Shown here: positions 24,038 to 32,271 of the stretch, in pieces
Layout: every line of letters begins with the position of its first letter
How positions within the stretch are numbered: the stretch's first letter is position 1
DNA from: Mycolicibacterium pyrenivorans
GTDB lineage: Bacteria > Actinomycetota > Actinomycetes > Mycobacteriales > Mycobacteriaceae
Direction of reading: 5' to 3'
Length of the DNA: 32,657 bases
NCBI RefSeq assembly: GCF_025821625.1
Contig: NZ_JACKSH010000190.1
Span: forward strand, 1 to 32,657
Made by a program: the position numbers and the translations under genes
The notes under the pieces: model-generated
Database searches by the model: none
Told to the model about the DNA's origin: nothing
The model's input: only the letters and a program-made list of their open reading frames with translations

Positions 24038-26394
24038 TGATCACCGACGAGGCTTTTCCCGTCGAACCGTGGCAGATCCGTGAGACTCAGCTGCGACTCG
24101 ATCTGCTCCCGCAGACCGAGTCGCTGTTCGCGTTGTCCAACGGCCACATCGGGTTCCGGGGCAACCTCGACGAGGGCGAACCGTACGGCCTCCCCGGCAC
24201 CTACCTCAACGGGTTCTACGAGGTCCGTCCGCTTCCGTACGCCGAGGCGGGGTACGGCTACCCCGAGGACGGGCAGTCCACCGTCGACGTCACCAACGGC
24301 AAGCTGATCCGGCTGCTGGTCGAGGACGAACCGTTCGACGTCCGGTACGGCGAGTTGCTCTCGCACGAAAGGACTCTCGACATGCGCGCGGGCACGCTCA
24401 CCCGCGTCGCCGAGTGGCGATCGCCTGCGGGCAAGCGCATCAGGGTGCACTCCACCCGGCTGGTCTCGCTGGCGCAGCGGGGACTCGCCGCGATCGAGTA
24501 CGAGGTGGAAGCGGTCGACGCCGTGCGCATCACGTTGCAGTCCGAGCTCGTCGCCAACGAGGACCAGCCACCGCCGTCGGGCGATCCCCGCGTCGCGGCG
24601 GTGCTGGTGAAGCCGCTCGAGCCGGTGCAGCACGAGGTGAGCGAACGCGGCGCGCTGCTGATGCACCGCACCAGGGGGACCGGGCTGACGGTCGCTGCGG
24701 CGATGGACCACGTCGTCGAGGCTCCCGGCCGGGCGGACATCAGCGGTGATGCCGGGGACGACTGGGCGCGGACCACCGTGGTGTGCGGCCTGAAAGCCGG
24801 TGAGCGGCTTCGCATCGTGAAGTACCTGGCCTACGGGTGGTCGAGCCTGAGGTCCCGGCCCGCGCTGCGCGACCAGGCAGCCGCCGCCATCGCCGGCGCG
24901 CGCTACAGCGGCTGGCAGGGCCTGCTCGACGCCCAGCGCGAGTACCTCGACGACTTCTGGGACAGCGCCGACGTCGAGGTCGAGGGCGACCCCGACTGCC
25001 AGCAGGCGGTGCGCTTCGGGCTGTTCCACGTCCTGCAGGCCAGCGCCCGCGCCGAGCGCCGCGCCATCGCGGGCAAGGGGCTCACCGGCACCGGCTATGA
25101 CGGCCACGCCTTCTGGGACACCGAGGGTTACGTGCTGCCGGTGCTCACCTACACCGCACCCCGCGCCGCCGCCGACGCGCTGCGATGGCGGGCGTCGACG
25201 CTGGACATGGCACGCGCCCGCGCAGGTGAACTCGACCTGGCAGGCGCCGCCTTCCCGTGGCGCACCATCCACGGCGAGGAGTGCTCGGCGTACTGGCCCG
25301 CGGGCACCGCCGCCTTCCACGTGAACGCCACCATCGCGATGGCCGTCGAGCGGTACCGAGTGGTGACCGGCGACGACTCCCTCGAACAGGAGTGCGGTCT
25401 GGCGGTGCTCGTCGAGACGGCCCGGATGTGGCTGTCGCTCGGGCATCACGACCGGCACGGCGCCTGGCGCATCGACGGGGTGACGGGGCCCGACGAGTAC
25501 ACCGCGATCGTGCGCGACAACGTCTTCACGAACATGATGGCCGCGGCGAACCTGCGCATCGCGGCCGACGCGTGCACCCGCCATCCCGACGCCGCTGCGG
25601 AGATGGGGGTGGACACCGAGGAGACCGCGTGTTGGCGCGACGCCGCCGACGCGGTGCGCATCCCCTACGACGAGGAGCTGGGGGTGCATCCGCAGTGCGA
25701 CGGGTTCACGACGCTGCGCGAGTGGGACTTCACCGCGAACACGCACTACCCGCTGCTGCTGCACGAACCCTATGTGCGGCTCTACCCCGCGCAGGTCATC
25801 AAGCAGGCCGACCTGGTGCTGGCGATGCACTGGCAGAGCCACGCGTTCACCCCGGAGGAGAAGGCCCGCAACGTCGACTACTACGAGCGGCGGATGACGC
25901 GCGATTCGTCGTTGTCCGCCTGCACGCAGGCGGTCATGTGTGCCGAGGTGGGTCATCTGGAGCTCGCCCACGACTACACCTACGAGGCCGCGATGATCGA
26001 CCTGCGCGACCTGCACCGCAACACCGGCGACGGCCTGCACCTGGCGTCGCTCGCCGGGAGCTGGACGGCGCTCGTCGGTGGGTTCGGCGGGTTGCGCGAC
26101 GACGAGGGCGTGCTGGCGCTGGACCCGCACCTCCCCCCGGCCATCACCCGGTTGCGATTCCGGTTGCGCTGGCGGGGTTTTCGGGTGACGGTCGAGGCCG
26201 ACCACGACACGGTCACCTACACGTTGCGTGACGGCCCGCACGGGGTGCTCACCCTCCGCCACGCGGGTCAGCCCCTGGAGATCAACACCGACGAGCCGAC
26301 GACGGTGGCGGTGAAGAGGCGGGAGCCGCTGATGGCGCGGCCGCAGCAGCCGCCGGGCCGCGAACCGCTGAGGCGCTCAGACGTTCGGGTTTGA
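24034..26394 (+). CDS. Glycoside hydrolase family 65 disaccharide phosphorylase (trehalose/maltose/kojibiose type)
   Basis: A 786-residue protein of normal GH65 length. The N-terminal beta-sandwich includes LFALSNGHIGFRGNLDEGEP and GTYLNGFYEVRPLPYAEAGY; the (alpha/alpha)6 catalytic barrel holds GHAFWDTEGYVLPVLTYTAP, the GVTGPDEYTAIVRDNVFTNM stretch with general acid Glu488 and the phosphate-binding KQADLVLAMHW. GH65 enzymes split alpha-glucosides with phosphate to give beta-glucose 1-phosphate. The substrate cannot be told from motifs; trehalose or maltose are the obvious candidates in a mycobacterium, but some relatives may be hydrolases. It overlaps the phosphoglucomutase gene by four bases, so both steps are made together. 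Confidence 0.92.
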   Translation: MMITDEAFPVEPWQIRETQLRLDLLPQTESLFALSNGHIGFRGNLDEGEPYGLPGTYLNGFYEVRPLPYAEAGYGYPEDGQSTVDVTNGKLIRLLVEDEPFDVRYGELLSHERTLDMRAGTLTRVAEWRSPAGKRIRVHSTRLVSLAQRGLAAIEYEVEAVDAVRITLQSELVANEDQPPPSGDPRVAAVLVKPLEPVQHEVSERGALLMHRTRGTGLTVAAAMDHVVEAPGRADISGDAGDDWARTTVVCGLKAGERLRIVKYLAYGWSSLRSRPALRDQAAAAIAGARYSGWQGLLDAQREYLDDFWDSADVEVEGDPDCQQAVRFGLFHVLQASARAERRAIAGKGLTGTGYDGHAFWDTEGYVLPVLTYTAPRAAADALRWRASTLDMARARAGELDLAGAAFPWRTIHGEECSAYWPAGTAAFHVNATIAMAVERYRVVTGDDSLEQECGLAVLVETARMWLSLGHHDRHGAWRIDGVTGPDEYTAIVRDNVFTNMMAAANLRIAADACTRHPDAAAEMGVDTEETACWRDAADAVRIPYDEELGVHPQCDGFTTLREWDFTANTHYPLLLHEPYVRLYPAQVIKQADLVLAMHWQSHAFTPEEKARNVDYYERRMTRDSSLSACTQAVMCAEVGHLELAHDYTYEAAMIDLRDLHRNTGDGLHLASLAGSWTALVGGFGGLRDDEGVLALDPHLPPAITRLRFRLRWRGFRVTVEADHDTVTYTLRDGPHGVLTLRHAGQPLEINTDEPTTVAVKRREPLMARPQQPPGREPLRRSDVRV

Positions 26395-26402
26395 GCCGAT
26401 GA

Positions 26403-27560
26403 TCACCGATGTTCTCGAACAGCGGTGCAGTCGCGGCCATTGGCCTTGGCGTCGTACAGCGCGCTGTCGGCCGCGTCCATCAAGTCGGGCAACGAGAACG
26501 GTGTCCTGGCTGTCGCGACGCCGAAGCTCGCCGTGAGCGACGCGCTGGCACCGTTGTAGGAGACGATCATCGCCGCGAGTCGGGCGCGAATCGACTCGGC
26601 GAAGGCAACCGCCTCCGCAGCCCCGACGTCGGGCGCGAGGACGGCGAACTCCTCGCCGCCGACGCGGGCGGTCACCTGGCCGATGTCCGGTGCAGTTCGG
26701 AGCACCTCGGCGAAGGATTCCAGCGCCACGTCTCCGCCGGCATGCCCGAGGCCGTCGTTTACTTCCTTGAAGAAGTCGAGATCGGCCAGTATCAGCGCAC
26801 ACGAGGTGGCGTCACGCAGGACAGTTCCCGCTCGTTCGGTGAAGCCCCGTCGGTTCAGCAGGCCGGTGAGTTGGTCGCAGTCCCTTTCGAATCGAAGGTC
26901 TTCGACGAGGTCGACGGCGCTCACCGCCAACAAGGCCACCACGGCCGTCGGAAGGACCACCGCGCTCACAACGGTGATGCCCACCACCGCGAGAGATCCG
27001 GCGATGGCGTCGATGTCGGCATCGGAGGTGAGGTCACGGGGGAGTTCCGACAGCACCGCCAGCACCACGTTCGCCAGCAGAGCGGCAGACAGCAACGCCG
27101 TGGCGCTCAGCGTGACCCGGTCGGTGAGGCGCGGCCGGGCGCTCGCCCGCAATCGGGCTGCCGTCCACATCAGCAACACGGCGATACCCAGGTTCTGGGT
27201 GATGATGCGACCGACGAGAAGCGGGGTCACATACGCGAAGTACCACACCAGCGCGGCCAGTACCACGACGACCGAGATCGCGGCGACGCGCCCGAGTCGC
27301 TGACCCGATCGGCGTAGCAGACCTTCGGCGAGCAGGACGAAACCGATCGGAAGCAGGATCCCATGTACCGATGACGTGAGCGCGACGCCCGCGTTGAGCG
27401 ACAGGGCCACGTTCGCGGCGAAGCCGAACGCGATCATTCCCGCGTAACACAGTGTGTGAACGCGGCTCCGGTCGATTGCCCAGAGCACCACGAAACCCAT
27501 TCCGACACCGATCAGCGTGAAGGATCCGAGATCGATCACCGCCAGCAGGCCGCGGCTCAC
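26403..27560 (-). CDS. Membrane-bound diguanylate cyclase (GGDEF domain)
   Basis: A 385-residue protein. The N-terminal half (about residues 5-215) has roughly six to seven hydrophobic helices, as in MASE-like sensor regions. The C-terminal GGDEF domain begins RDCDQLTGLLNRRGF and has DLDFFKEVNDGLGHAGGD and the signature RVGGEEF near residues 298-304, so the active GG(D/E)EF loop is intact and it should make c-di-GMP. The inhibitory I-site RxxD just before it is missing (the position reads DIGQ). No EAL domain is present. The start is GTG at 27560. It is convergent with the GH65 gene (eight bases between stops). Confidence 0.9.
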   Translation of the reverse strand: MSRGLLAVIDLGSFTLIGVGMGFVVLWAIDRSRVHTLCYAGMIAFGFAANVALSLNAGVALTSSVHGILLPIGFVLLAEGLLRRSGQRLGRVAAISVVVVLAALVWYFAYVTPLLVGRIITQNLGIAVLLMWTAARLRASARPRLTDRVTLSATALLSAALLANVVLAVLSELPRDLTSDADIDAIAGSLAVVGITVVSAVVLPTAVVALLAVSAVDLVEDLRFERDCDQLTGLLNRRGFTERAGTVLRDATSCALILADLDFFKEVNDGLGHAGGDVALESFAEVLRTAPDIGQVTARVGGEEFAVLAPDVGAAEAVAFAESIRARLAAMIVSYNGASASLTASFGVATARTPFSLPDLMDAADSALYDAKANGRDCTAVREHR

Positions 27561-27737
27561 CGCGCCGGTCCCGAACGCGATCGGGACGCCGACACGGCAA
27601 CGGTTGTCCGGCCGGGCCGAACCTCACAGCGGCAGCGGCAGCGGCAGTCGCGCACGAGGCCAAGCCTTGCACAGAACAGAGCTGGGTAGATCAGCGTCGC
27701 GCAGGTCACCGACCGGAGGGCGGCGAGACCACCGGTT
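27561..27737. other. Divergent spacer with CAGCGG microsatellite
   Basis: This 177-bp stretch between the cyclase and coiled-coil genes should hold both promoters. It has a 6-base repeat (CAGCGG, 3.5 copies) at 27627-27647. No other gene is seen. Confidence 0.6.
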
Positions 27738-28616
27738 ATGCCGCTGCTGACCGAGTTGTCGGCGATAGTGGTCATCGTGGCCGGCGACGGGGAATTCGCG
27801 CTCGATGACGCACTTGACGAGCTTTATGCCGCACGCCCGCAGGACTTCACCGCGCTGCGCACGCGGCTCGCCGCAGCGGCCAAGCGTGGCGGCGATGCCG
27901 CAGCGGCCAAACAGATCTCGGCCAGCCGCAAACCCACGACGGCGGCCTGGGTCGTCAACACCCTGGTGCGGGGCGGGACGGTCACCGAGCGGTTGACCGA
28001 TCTGGGGTCGCGGTTGCGTGAGGCGCACGCCGCGATGGACGGCGAGACGATCCGGGCGCTGACCACCGAACAGCGCAAGCTCGTCGACGAACTCACTCGC
28101 GCCGCCTTCCGCGCCGCGGACCTGGCGAACCCATCGGCGGCCCTGCGTGACGACGTCGTCGCGACCCTGCAGGCCGCCATCGCCGACCCCGACGTCGCAG
28201 CCCGGCTGGGCCGGCTGACCAAGGCCGAACAATGGTCCGGATTCGGCGAATTCGGCTACACGGCAACGGTGTCCACGGCGACGAAGGGCAAGCCCGGCAA
28301 ACGGCAGACCGTGGCGCCGCCTGTCGCCGACAAGCGCCCGTCGGACCGTGATCGTCTCAGGCAGCAGGCCCGGGCGGATGTGGCCGCGGCCGAGCGCGCC
28401 AAGGCCGAGGCCGACGCCGCACTCACCGAACTCCAGGCCGACCTGGCGGCCGCCCGGCTGCGCACCCAGGACGCCCGCCGCAGGCTGGCCGACGCCGAGC
28501 AGGCGTTGACGGCCGCCGAGGACGCCTACGAGGCCGCCAAGCAGGCCGGCCGCGAAGCAGGTGCCGCGGTCAAGTCCGCCAAACAGCGACTGAAGGAAAC
28601 GAACGGCTCGGCGTAG
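27738..28616 (+). CDS. Hypothetical coiled-coil protein
   Basis: A 292-residue cytoplasmic protein without signal peptide. An N-terminal helical domain (LDELYAARPQDFTALRTRLA, then KPTTAAWVVNTLVRGG) precedes a long Ala/Glu/Arg-rich coiled coil from about residue 205 to the end (AERAKAEADAALTELQADLA). The KPTTAAWVVN block is well formed and looks like a conserved core, but I know no function. Start is uncertain: ATG 27738 lacks a ribosome binding site, and the GTG at 27768 (VVIVAGDGEF) is likely enough. It is divergent from the cyclase and followed by an MHS transporter. Confidence 0.68.
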   Translation: MPLLTELSAIVVIVAGDGEFALDDALDELYAARPQDFTALRTRLAAAAKRGGDAAAAKQISASRKPTTAAWVVNTLVRGGTVTERLTDLGSRLREAHAAMDGETIRALTTEQRKLVDELTRAAFRAADLANPSAALRDDVVATLQAAIADPDVAARLGRLTKAEQWSGFGEFGYTATVSTATKGKPGKRQTVAPPVADKRPSDRDRLRQQARADVAAAERAKAEADAALTELQADLAAARLRTQDARRRLADAEQALTAAEDAYEAAKQAGREAGAAVKSAKQRLKETNGSA

Positions 28617-28714
28617 GCCCGCTCCCGCGCCGCGATATGTTGCTCTGGCACCGTCCCCGCGACCGTGCGATAAGCGAATTACTCAGCGGCCCGCTTAATT
28701 TCGGGAGAAGCGAC

Positions 28715-30013
28715 ATGCAATCAGACATCCGCAGAGCGATCACCGGTGCGTCCATCGGCAACGCGGTGGAGTGGTTCGACTTCGCCATCTACGGGTTCCT
28801 CGCGACCTTCATCGCCGCCCATTTCTTCCCGGCCGGGAACGACACCGCGGCACTGCTGAACACGTTCGCGATCTTCGCCGCGGCGTTCTTCATGCGCCCC
28901 CTCGGCGGATTCTTCTTCGGTCCCCTGGGAGACCGCATCGGCCGCCAGAAGGTGCTGGCCCTGGTGATCCTGCTGATGTCGGGCGCCACGCTGTGCATCG
29001 GCCTGCTTCCGACCTACGACGCCATCGGCGTGGCCGCCCCGCTGCTGCTGTTGTTGTTCCGCTGTCTGCAGGGCTTCTCCGCGGGAGGGGAGTACGGCGG
29101 TGGGGCCGTCTATCTCGCCGAGTACGCCACCGATGCGCGCCGCGGCGTGACGATCACGTTCATGGCGTGGTCGGGGGTGCTCGGCTTCCTGATCGGTTCG
29201 GTGACGGTCACCCTGCTGCAGGCGCTGCTTCCCGCCGAGGCGATGGAGAGCTACGGCTGGCGGATACCGTTCCTGATGGCGGCGCCGCTGGGCCTCGTCG
29301 GCCTCTACATCAGGCTGCGCCTGGCCGACACACCGCACTTCACCGCGCTCGACGAGGCCGAGCAGACCTCGGACTCACCGCTGCGGGAGGCGGTCTCGAC
29401 GTCATGGCGGCAGGTCATCCAGGTAATCGGCCTGTTCATCGTCTTCAATATCGGCTACTACATCGTATTCACCTTCCTGCCAACGTATTTCATCAAGACG
29501 CTGCAATTCTCGAAGACCGACGCCTTCCTGTCGATCACGCTGGCCTGCCTGGTGGCGCTGATCCTGATCCTGCCGCTGGCGGTGCTGTCGGACCGGGTCG
29601 GGCGAAGGCCGATGCTGATCGGCGGCGCCGTCGCTTTCGCGGTGCTGGGCTATCTGCTGTTCCTGCTGCTGAACACCGGCTCACTCGTCGCCGCGATCGT
29701 GGCGCACTGCCTGCTGGCCGCCATCGAATCGGTGTACATCTCGGCCGCGGTGTCGGCCGGCGTCGAGATGTTCGCCACCCGCGTCCGGTTCAGCGGCTTC
29801 TCCATCGGCTACAACGTGTGCGTGGCGTTGTTCGGGGGCACGACGCCGTACGTGGTCACCTGGTTGACCGCCAACACCGGCAACGCGATCGCGCCCGCGT
29901 ACTACCTGGTGACCGCCGCGGTCATCTCACTGGCGGCGGTGCTGACCCTTCGCGAGTCGGCGGGAAGGCCGCTGCAACAGGTGGGGGCCGGGGTCGAGAC
30001 GCGACTAGGGTGA
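28715..30013 (+). CDS. MHS-family MFS transporter (ProP-like)
   Basis: A 432-residue, twelve-helix major facilitator protein. The first helix GNAVEWFDFAIYGFLA and the loop-2 GPLGDRIGRQKVL and loop-8 LSDRVGRRPML motifs, with RCLQGFSAGGEYGGGAVYLA, put it in the metabolite:H+ symport family, whose members take up proline/betaine, dicarboxylates or aromatic acids. The substrate is not clear from motifs. The ATG at 28715 has GGGAGAA five bases upstream; longer frames from 28637 lack this. It stands between a coiled-coil gene and a small hypothetical gene on the same strand. Confidence 0.92.
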   Translation: MQSDIRRAITGASIGNAVEWFDFAIYGFLATFIAAHFFPAGNDTAALLNTFAIFAAAFFMRPLGGFFFGPLGDRIGRQKVLALVILLMSGATLCIGLLPTYDAIGVAAPLLLLLFRCLQGFSAGGEYGGGAVYLAEYATDARRGVTITFMAWSGVLGFLIGSVTVTLLQALLPAEAMESYGWRIPFLMAAPLGLVGLYIRLRLADTPHFTALDEAEQTSDSPLREAVSTSWRQVIQVIGLFIVFNIGYYIVFTFLPTYFIKTLQFSKTDAFLSITLACLVALILILPLAVLSDRVGRRPMLIGGAVAFAVLGYLLFLLLNTGSLVAAIVAHCLLAAIESVYISAAVSAGVEMFATRVRFSGFSIGYNVCVALFGGTTPYVVTWLTANTGNAIAPAYYLVTAAVISLAAVLTLRESAGRPLQQVGAGVETRLG

Positions 30014-30057
30014 TCCGCAGAGGTCAGCTCGAACGGGAGGCAAGGAGAGCCCCGGAG

Positions 30058-30363
30058 ATGAAGGTTCAGGTACTGCCCTACGTCACCGTCGAGGTCGACG
30101 ATCGGGTGCGGCGCAGGCTGCGCATCGCGGGAGAGCGGTTACGGGTCAACCTGCGCGCCTACCTGCGCAGCGCGGCCGACGACGTCGACACCGTGGTTGA
30201 CACCGCAGGCGACCGCGTGCGCGGGATGTGTGACCGCGCCGTGAACCGGGTCGATTCCGTGGTGGCAGGGGTCAACGACAAGATCGGGGCCGACTGCGAG
30301 ACCGCGCCGACCGACGCCCCGTCACGGCCGCACCTTCGGGTCGTCGGGCGCGAGGCGAGCTGA
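30058..30363 (+). CDS. Small hypothetical protein
   Basis: A 101-residue basic protein, MKVQVLPYVTVEVDDRVRRR, with an amphipathic middle (DDVDTVVDTAGDRVRGM) and a short unstructured tail. No signal peptide, membrane segment or known motif is seen. AAGGAG lies ten bases before the ATG, which supports the start. It is 44 bases after the MHS gene and probably shares its transcript, and it is convergent with a membrane-protein gene. Confidence 0.58.
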   Translation: MKVQVLPYVTVEVDDRVRRRLRIAGERLRVNLRAYLRSAADDVDTVVDTAGDRVRGMCDRAVNRVDSVVAGVNDKIGADCETAPTDAPSRPHLRVVGREAS

Positions 30364-30367
30364 CCGG

Positions 30368-30706
30368 TCAGGTCGAGACCCGGCCGGACCTGCCGCCGAC
30401 GAAGAACGATCCGGCGAGCAGCACCAGCCCCACGACCGCGACCGGGATCGCCCACGTGCGCCGCGACGACAGCGCGGACTCACACTCGGCGACGTAATCG
30501 GTGTGCGGCACGATCTCGTTGAGCACCGGAAGGTTGGCCAGGTTCCCGCTGTCGGCTTCGCGGGCCTCCGACAGGTCGGCGGCGATGCCGTTGCCGCACC
30601 CGATGCTGGCATCGGGCCCCGGCACCGAGACCGGCATCAGTAGCCCGATGACACCCACCAACAGGACCGCCACACCGGCGAGCATGATCAACCGTCGCAG
30701 ATTCAT
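30368..30706 (-). CDS. Hypothetical two-helix membrane protein
   Basis: About 112 residues. A first helix LIMLAGVAVLLVGVIGLLMP at the N-terminus, an extracytoplasmic middle with two Cys (SIGCGNGI and AECESAL), and a second helix WAIPVAVVGLVLLAGSFFVG at the end. The two Cys may form a disulphide outside the membrane. No family is recognised. ATG 30706 begins MNLRRL; a GTG at 30712 is possible. It is divergent from the EamA-type transporter and four bases from the stop of the gene on the other strand. Confidence 0.62.
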   Translation of the reverse strand: MNLRRLIMLAGVAVLLVGVIGLLMPVSVPGPDASIGCGNGIAADLSEAREADSGNLANLPVLNEIVPHTDYVAECESALSSRRTWAIPVAVVGLVLLAGSFFVGGRSGRVST

Positions 30707-30808
30707 GATCACGGGAATGCCCAGTTCCCGAGAGCTGAAACAAGATCGACGGAATCGCGAGACCAGGCCGAATGGGCGCATCGCCGGTGAGTGTGTTGTC
30801 CTAGTCCG

Positions 30809-31726
30809 GTGATCGACCATGGTCTGACGGTGCTGCTGGCGCTGCTCGCCGCGGTCTTCCTGGCCGTCGGCATCGTGGTGCGCCAGCGCGCCACCCTCGA
30901 CGTACCCGCTGAGTACGGGGTCAGCCCCGTGATGTTCCGGACGCTGGTCCGCAGACCGCTGTGGTGGGCAGGCACCGGGTCCGCGTTGGCCGGCTTCGTG
31001 TTCCAGGCCCTTGCGCTGGCGAACGGATCGCTGCTGCTGGTGCAGCCCATTCTGGTCTCGGCGCTGCTGTTCGCGCTGCCGCTCAGTGCCCGGCTCGCCC
31101 ACCGGCGGGTGACCCGCGGTGAATGGGGGTGGGCCGTGCTGCTGACCCTGTCACTGGCGGTGTTCGTGGTGCTGGCCAAGGCGCGCCCGGGCGACTACGA
31201 GGCGTCGCTGACCACCTCGGCCGTCGTCGCGGTGGTGTGCACGGCCGCGGTGTCGGCGTGCGTGATCGTCGCGACCCGGGTGCTCGGGTGGGGCCGCGCA
31301 GTGCTGCTGGCCGTCGCAGTGGGGGTGCTGTTCGGAGTCGTCGCGGTGCTCACCAAGCTCGTCATGCACCTGCTGACCCACGAGGGCCTGACCGCGGTGC
31401 TGATGACCCCCGTGCTGTACCTGATGGTGGTGCTGGGTGTGGTGGCGATGCTGCTGCAACAGTCGGCGTTCCACGCGGGCTCGCTGCAGACCTCGGTGCC
31501 CACCATGTTGGTGCTCGAGCCGGTGATCGCGGTGCTTCTCGGCGCGGTCGTCCTCGGCGAGCACCTGGACGTGGGGCGGTGGGACGCCGTCGCGATCGCC
31601 ATCGCCACGCTGGTGATGGCGGCGGGCACCATCGCGCTGGGCCGCGACGAAGGCGCCTACGAGGAGCAGATCGGGGCCGCGGTGACCCCCAGCCCGGTGG
31701 GTCAGGCGGCTTCGCGCAGCGAATAG
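30809..31726 (+). CDS. DMT-superfamily (EamA-like) membrane transporter
   Basis: A 305-residue protein with nine to ten hydrophobic helices, including LTVLLALLAAVFLAVGIVVR, LLLVQPILVSALLFALPLSA and a late VPTMLVLEPVIAVLLGAVVL then GEHLD, the typical last-repeat sequence of EamA/RhaT-like drug/metabolite transporters. The actinobacterial members of this kind are mostly uncharacterised exporters or magnesium-transport-like proteins. The GTG at 30809 gives MIDHGLTVLLALL; a frame from 30791 has no support. The 3' end overlaps the sigma-factor remnant on the other strand by 25 bases. Confidence 0.82.
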   Translation: MIDHGLTVLLALLAAVFLAVGIVVRQRATLDVPAEYGVSPVMFRTLVRRPLWWAGTGSALAGFVFQALALANGSLLLVQPILVSALLFALPLSARLAHRRVTRGEWGWAVLLTLSLAVFVVLAKARPGDYEASLTTSAVVAVVCTAAVSACVIVATRVLGWGRAVLLAVAVGVLFGVVAVLTKLVMHLLTHEGLTAVLMTPVLYLMVVLGVVAMLLQQSAFHAGSLQTSVPTMLVLEPVIAVLLGAVVLGEHLDVGRWDAVAIAIATLVMAAGTIALGRDEGAYEEQIGAAVTPSPVGQAASRSE

Positions 31727-31977
31727 CCCCGGTCCCTGGCGACGGTGGACAGCGCGCGGCGCAGCTGCCTGCGGCCCCGGAACACCCGGGACATCACGGT
31801 GCCGATCGGGACCTCCGTCATCGCGGCGATCTCGCCGTCCGTGCGCCCCTCGAGGTCCGCGTCGTAGACCGCGACGCGGAACGCCTCGGGGAGCGCGCCA
31901 TTCGCGTCGACGACGGGGTGTCGATCAGGAGACCGAACGCCGCTACGCGATTCAGGCGAACCGAACGCCTGATCCAA
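31702..31977 (-). pseudogene. 5'-truncated ECF sigma factor (region 4 only)
   Basis: About 91 residues are open; from residue 28 they match sigma region 4: ALPEAFRVAVYDADLEGRTD, EIAAMTEVPIGTVMSRVFRG and RRQLRRALSTVARDRGY, like the C-terminus of SigH/RpoE-type factors. Region 2, needed for -10 recognition and core binding, is absent, and the sequence upstream of about 31905 does not encode it in any frame I can see. The remnant is therefore cut by a rearrangement or contig join. A 7-bp stem (31952-31958 with 31966-31972) and a 10-base direct repeat (31932-31941, 31960-31969) lie at the break. Confidence 0.7.
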
Positions 31978-32268
31978 GTGGATTCACCTGTCCCGACTGA
32001 CTGACCGCCGGCATGCCCTTCGTACGGTCCAAGATGCCGGCGCCGCACACAGCAGACCCCTGACCAGATCGTTGCCAAATTGCCTCGTTTCGACCTCGGC
32101 GCTGTGGGTTCGGCTTGCTGAAAATGCCGCTTGATGCGGCTCGCCGCTAGCCGATGCCATCAGAGCAGGATGACCTCCGACTTGGGGTCCAACGTCCCTG
32201 TTGATGACTTCACTGGTGGGAGCAGCATGGGAAACGGCTCGGGACGAGGACCTACAGGAGTTACGAAG
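31978..32268. other. Gene-free region before the secreted protein gene
   Basis: No coding region is convincing here. The stretch is less GC-rich and unlike its neighbours. A short stem (GCCGC 32126-32130, GCGGC 32136-32140) is present. It may be the flank of a rearrangement; I recognise no transposase or repeat end. Confidence 0.45.
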
Positions 32269-32271
32269 GTG

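Noticed and set aside
23965..26262. 765-residue minus-strand open frame opposite GH65
   Set aside because: Shadow frame of a well-supported gene; no recognisable motif.
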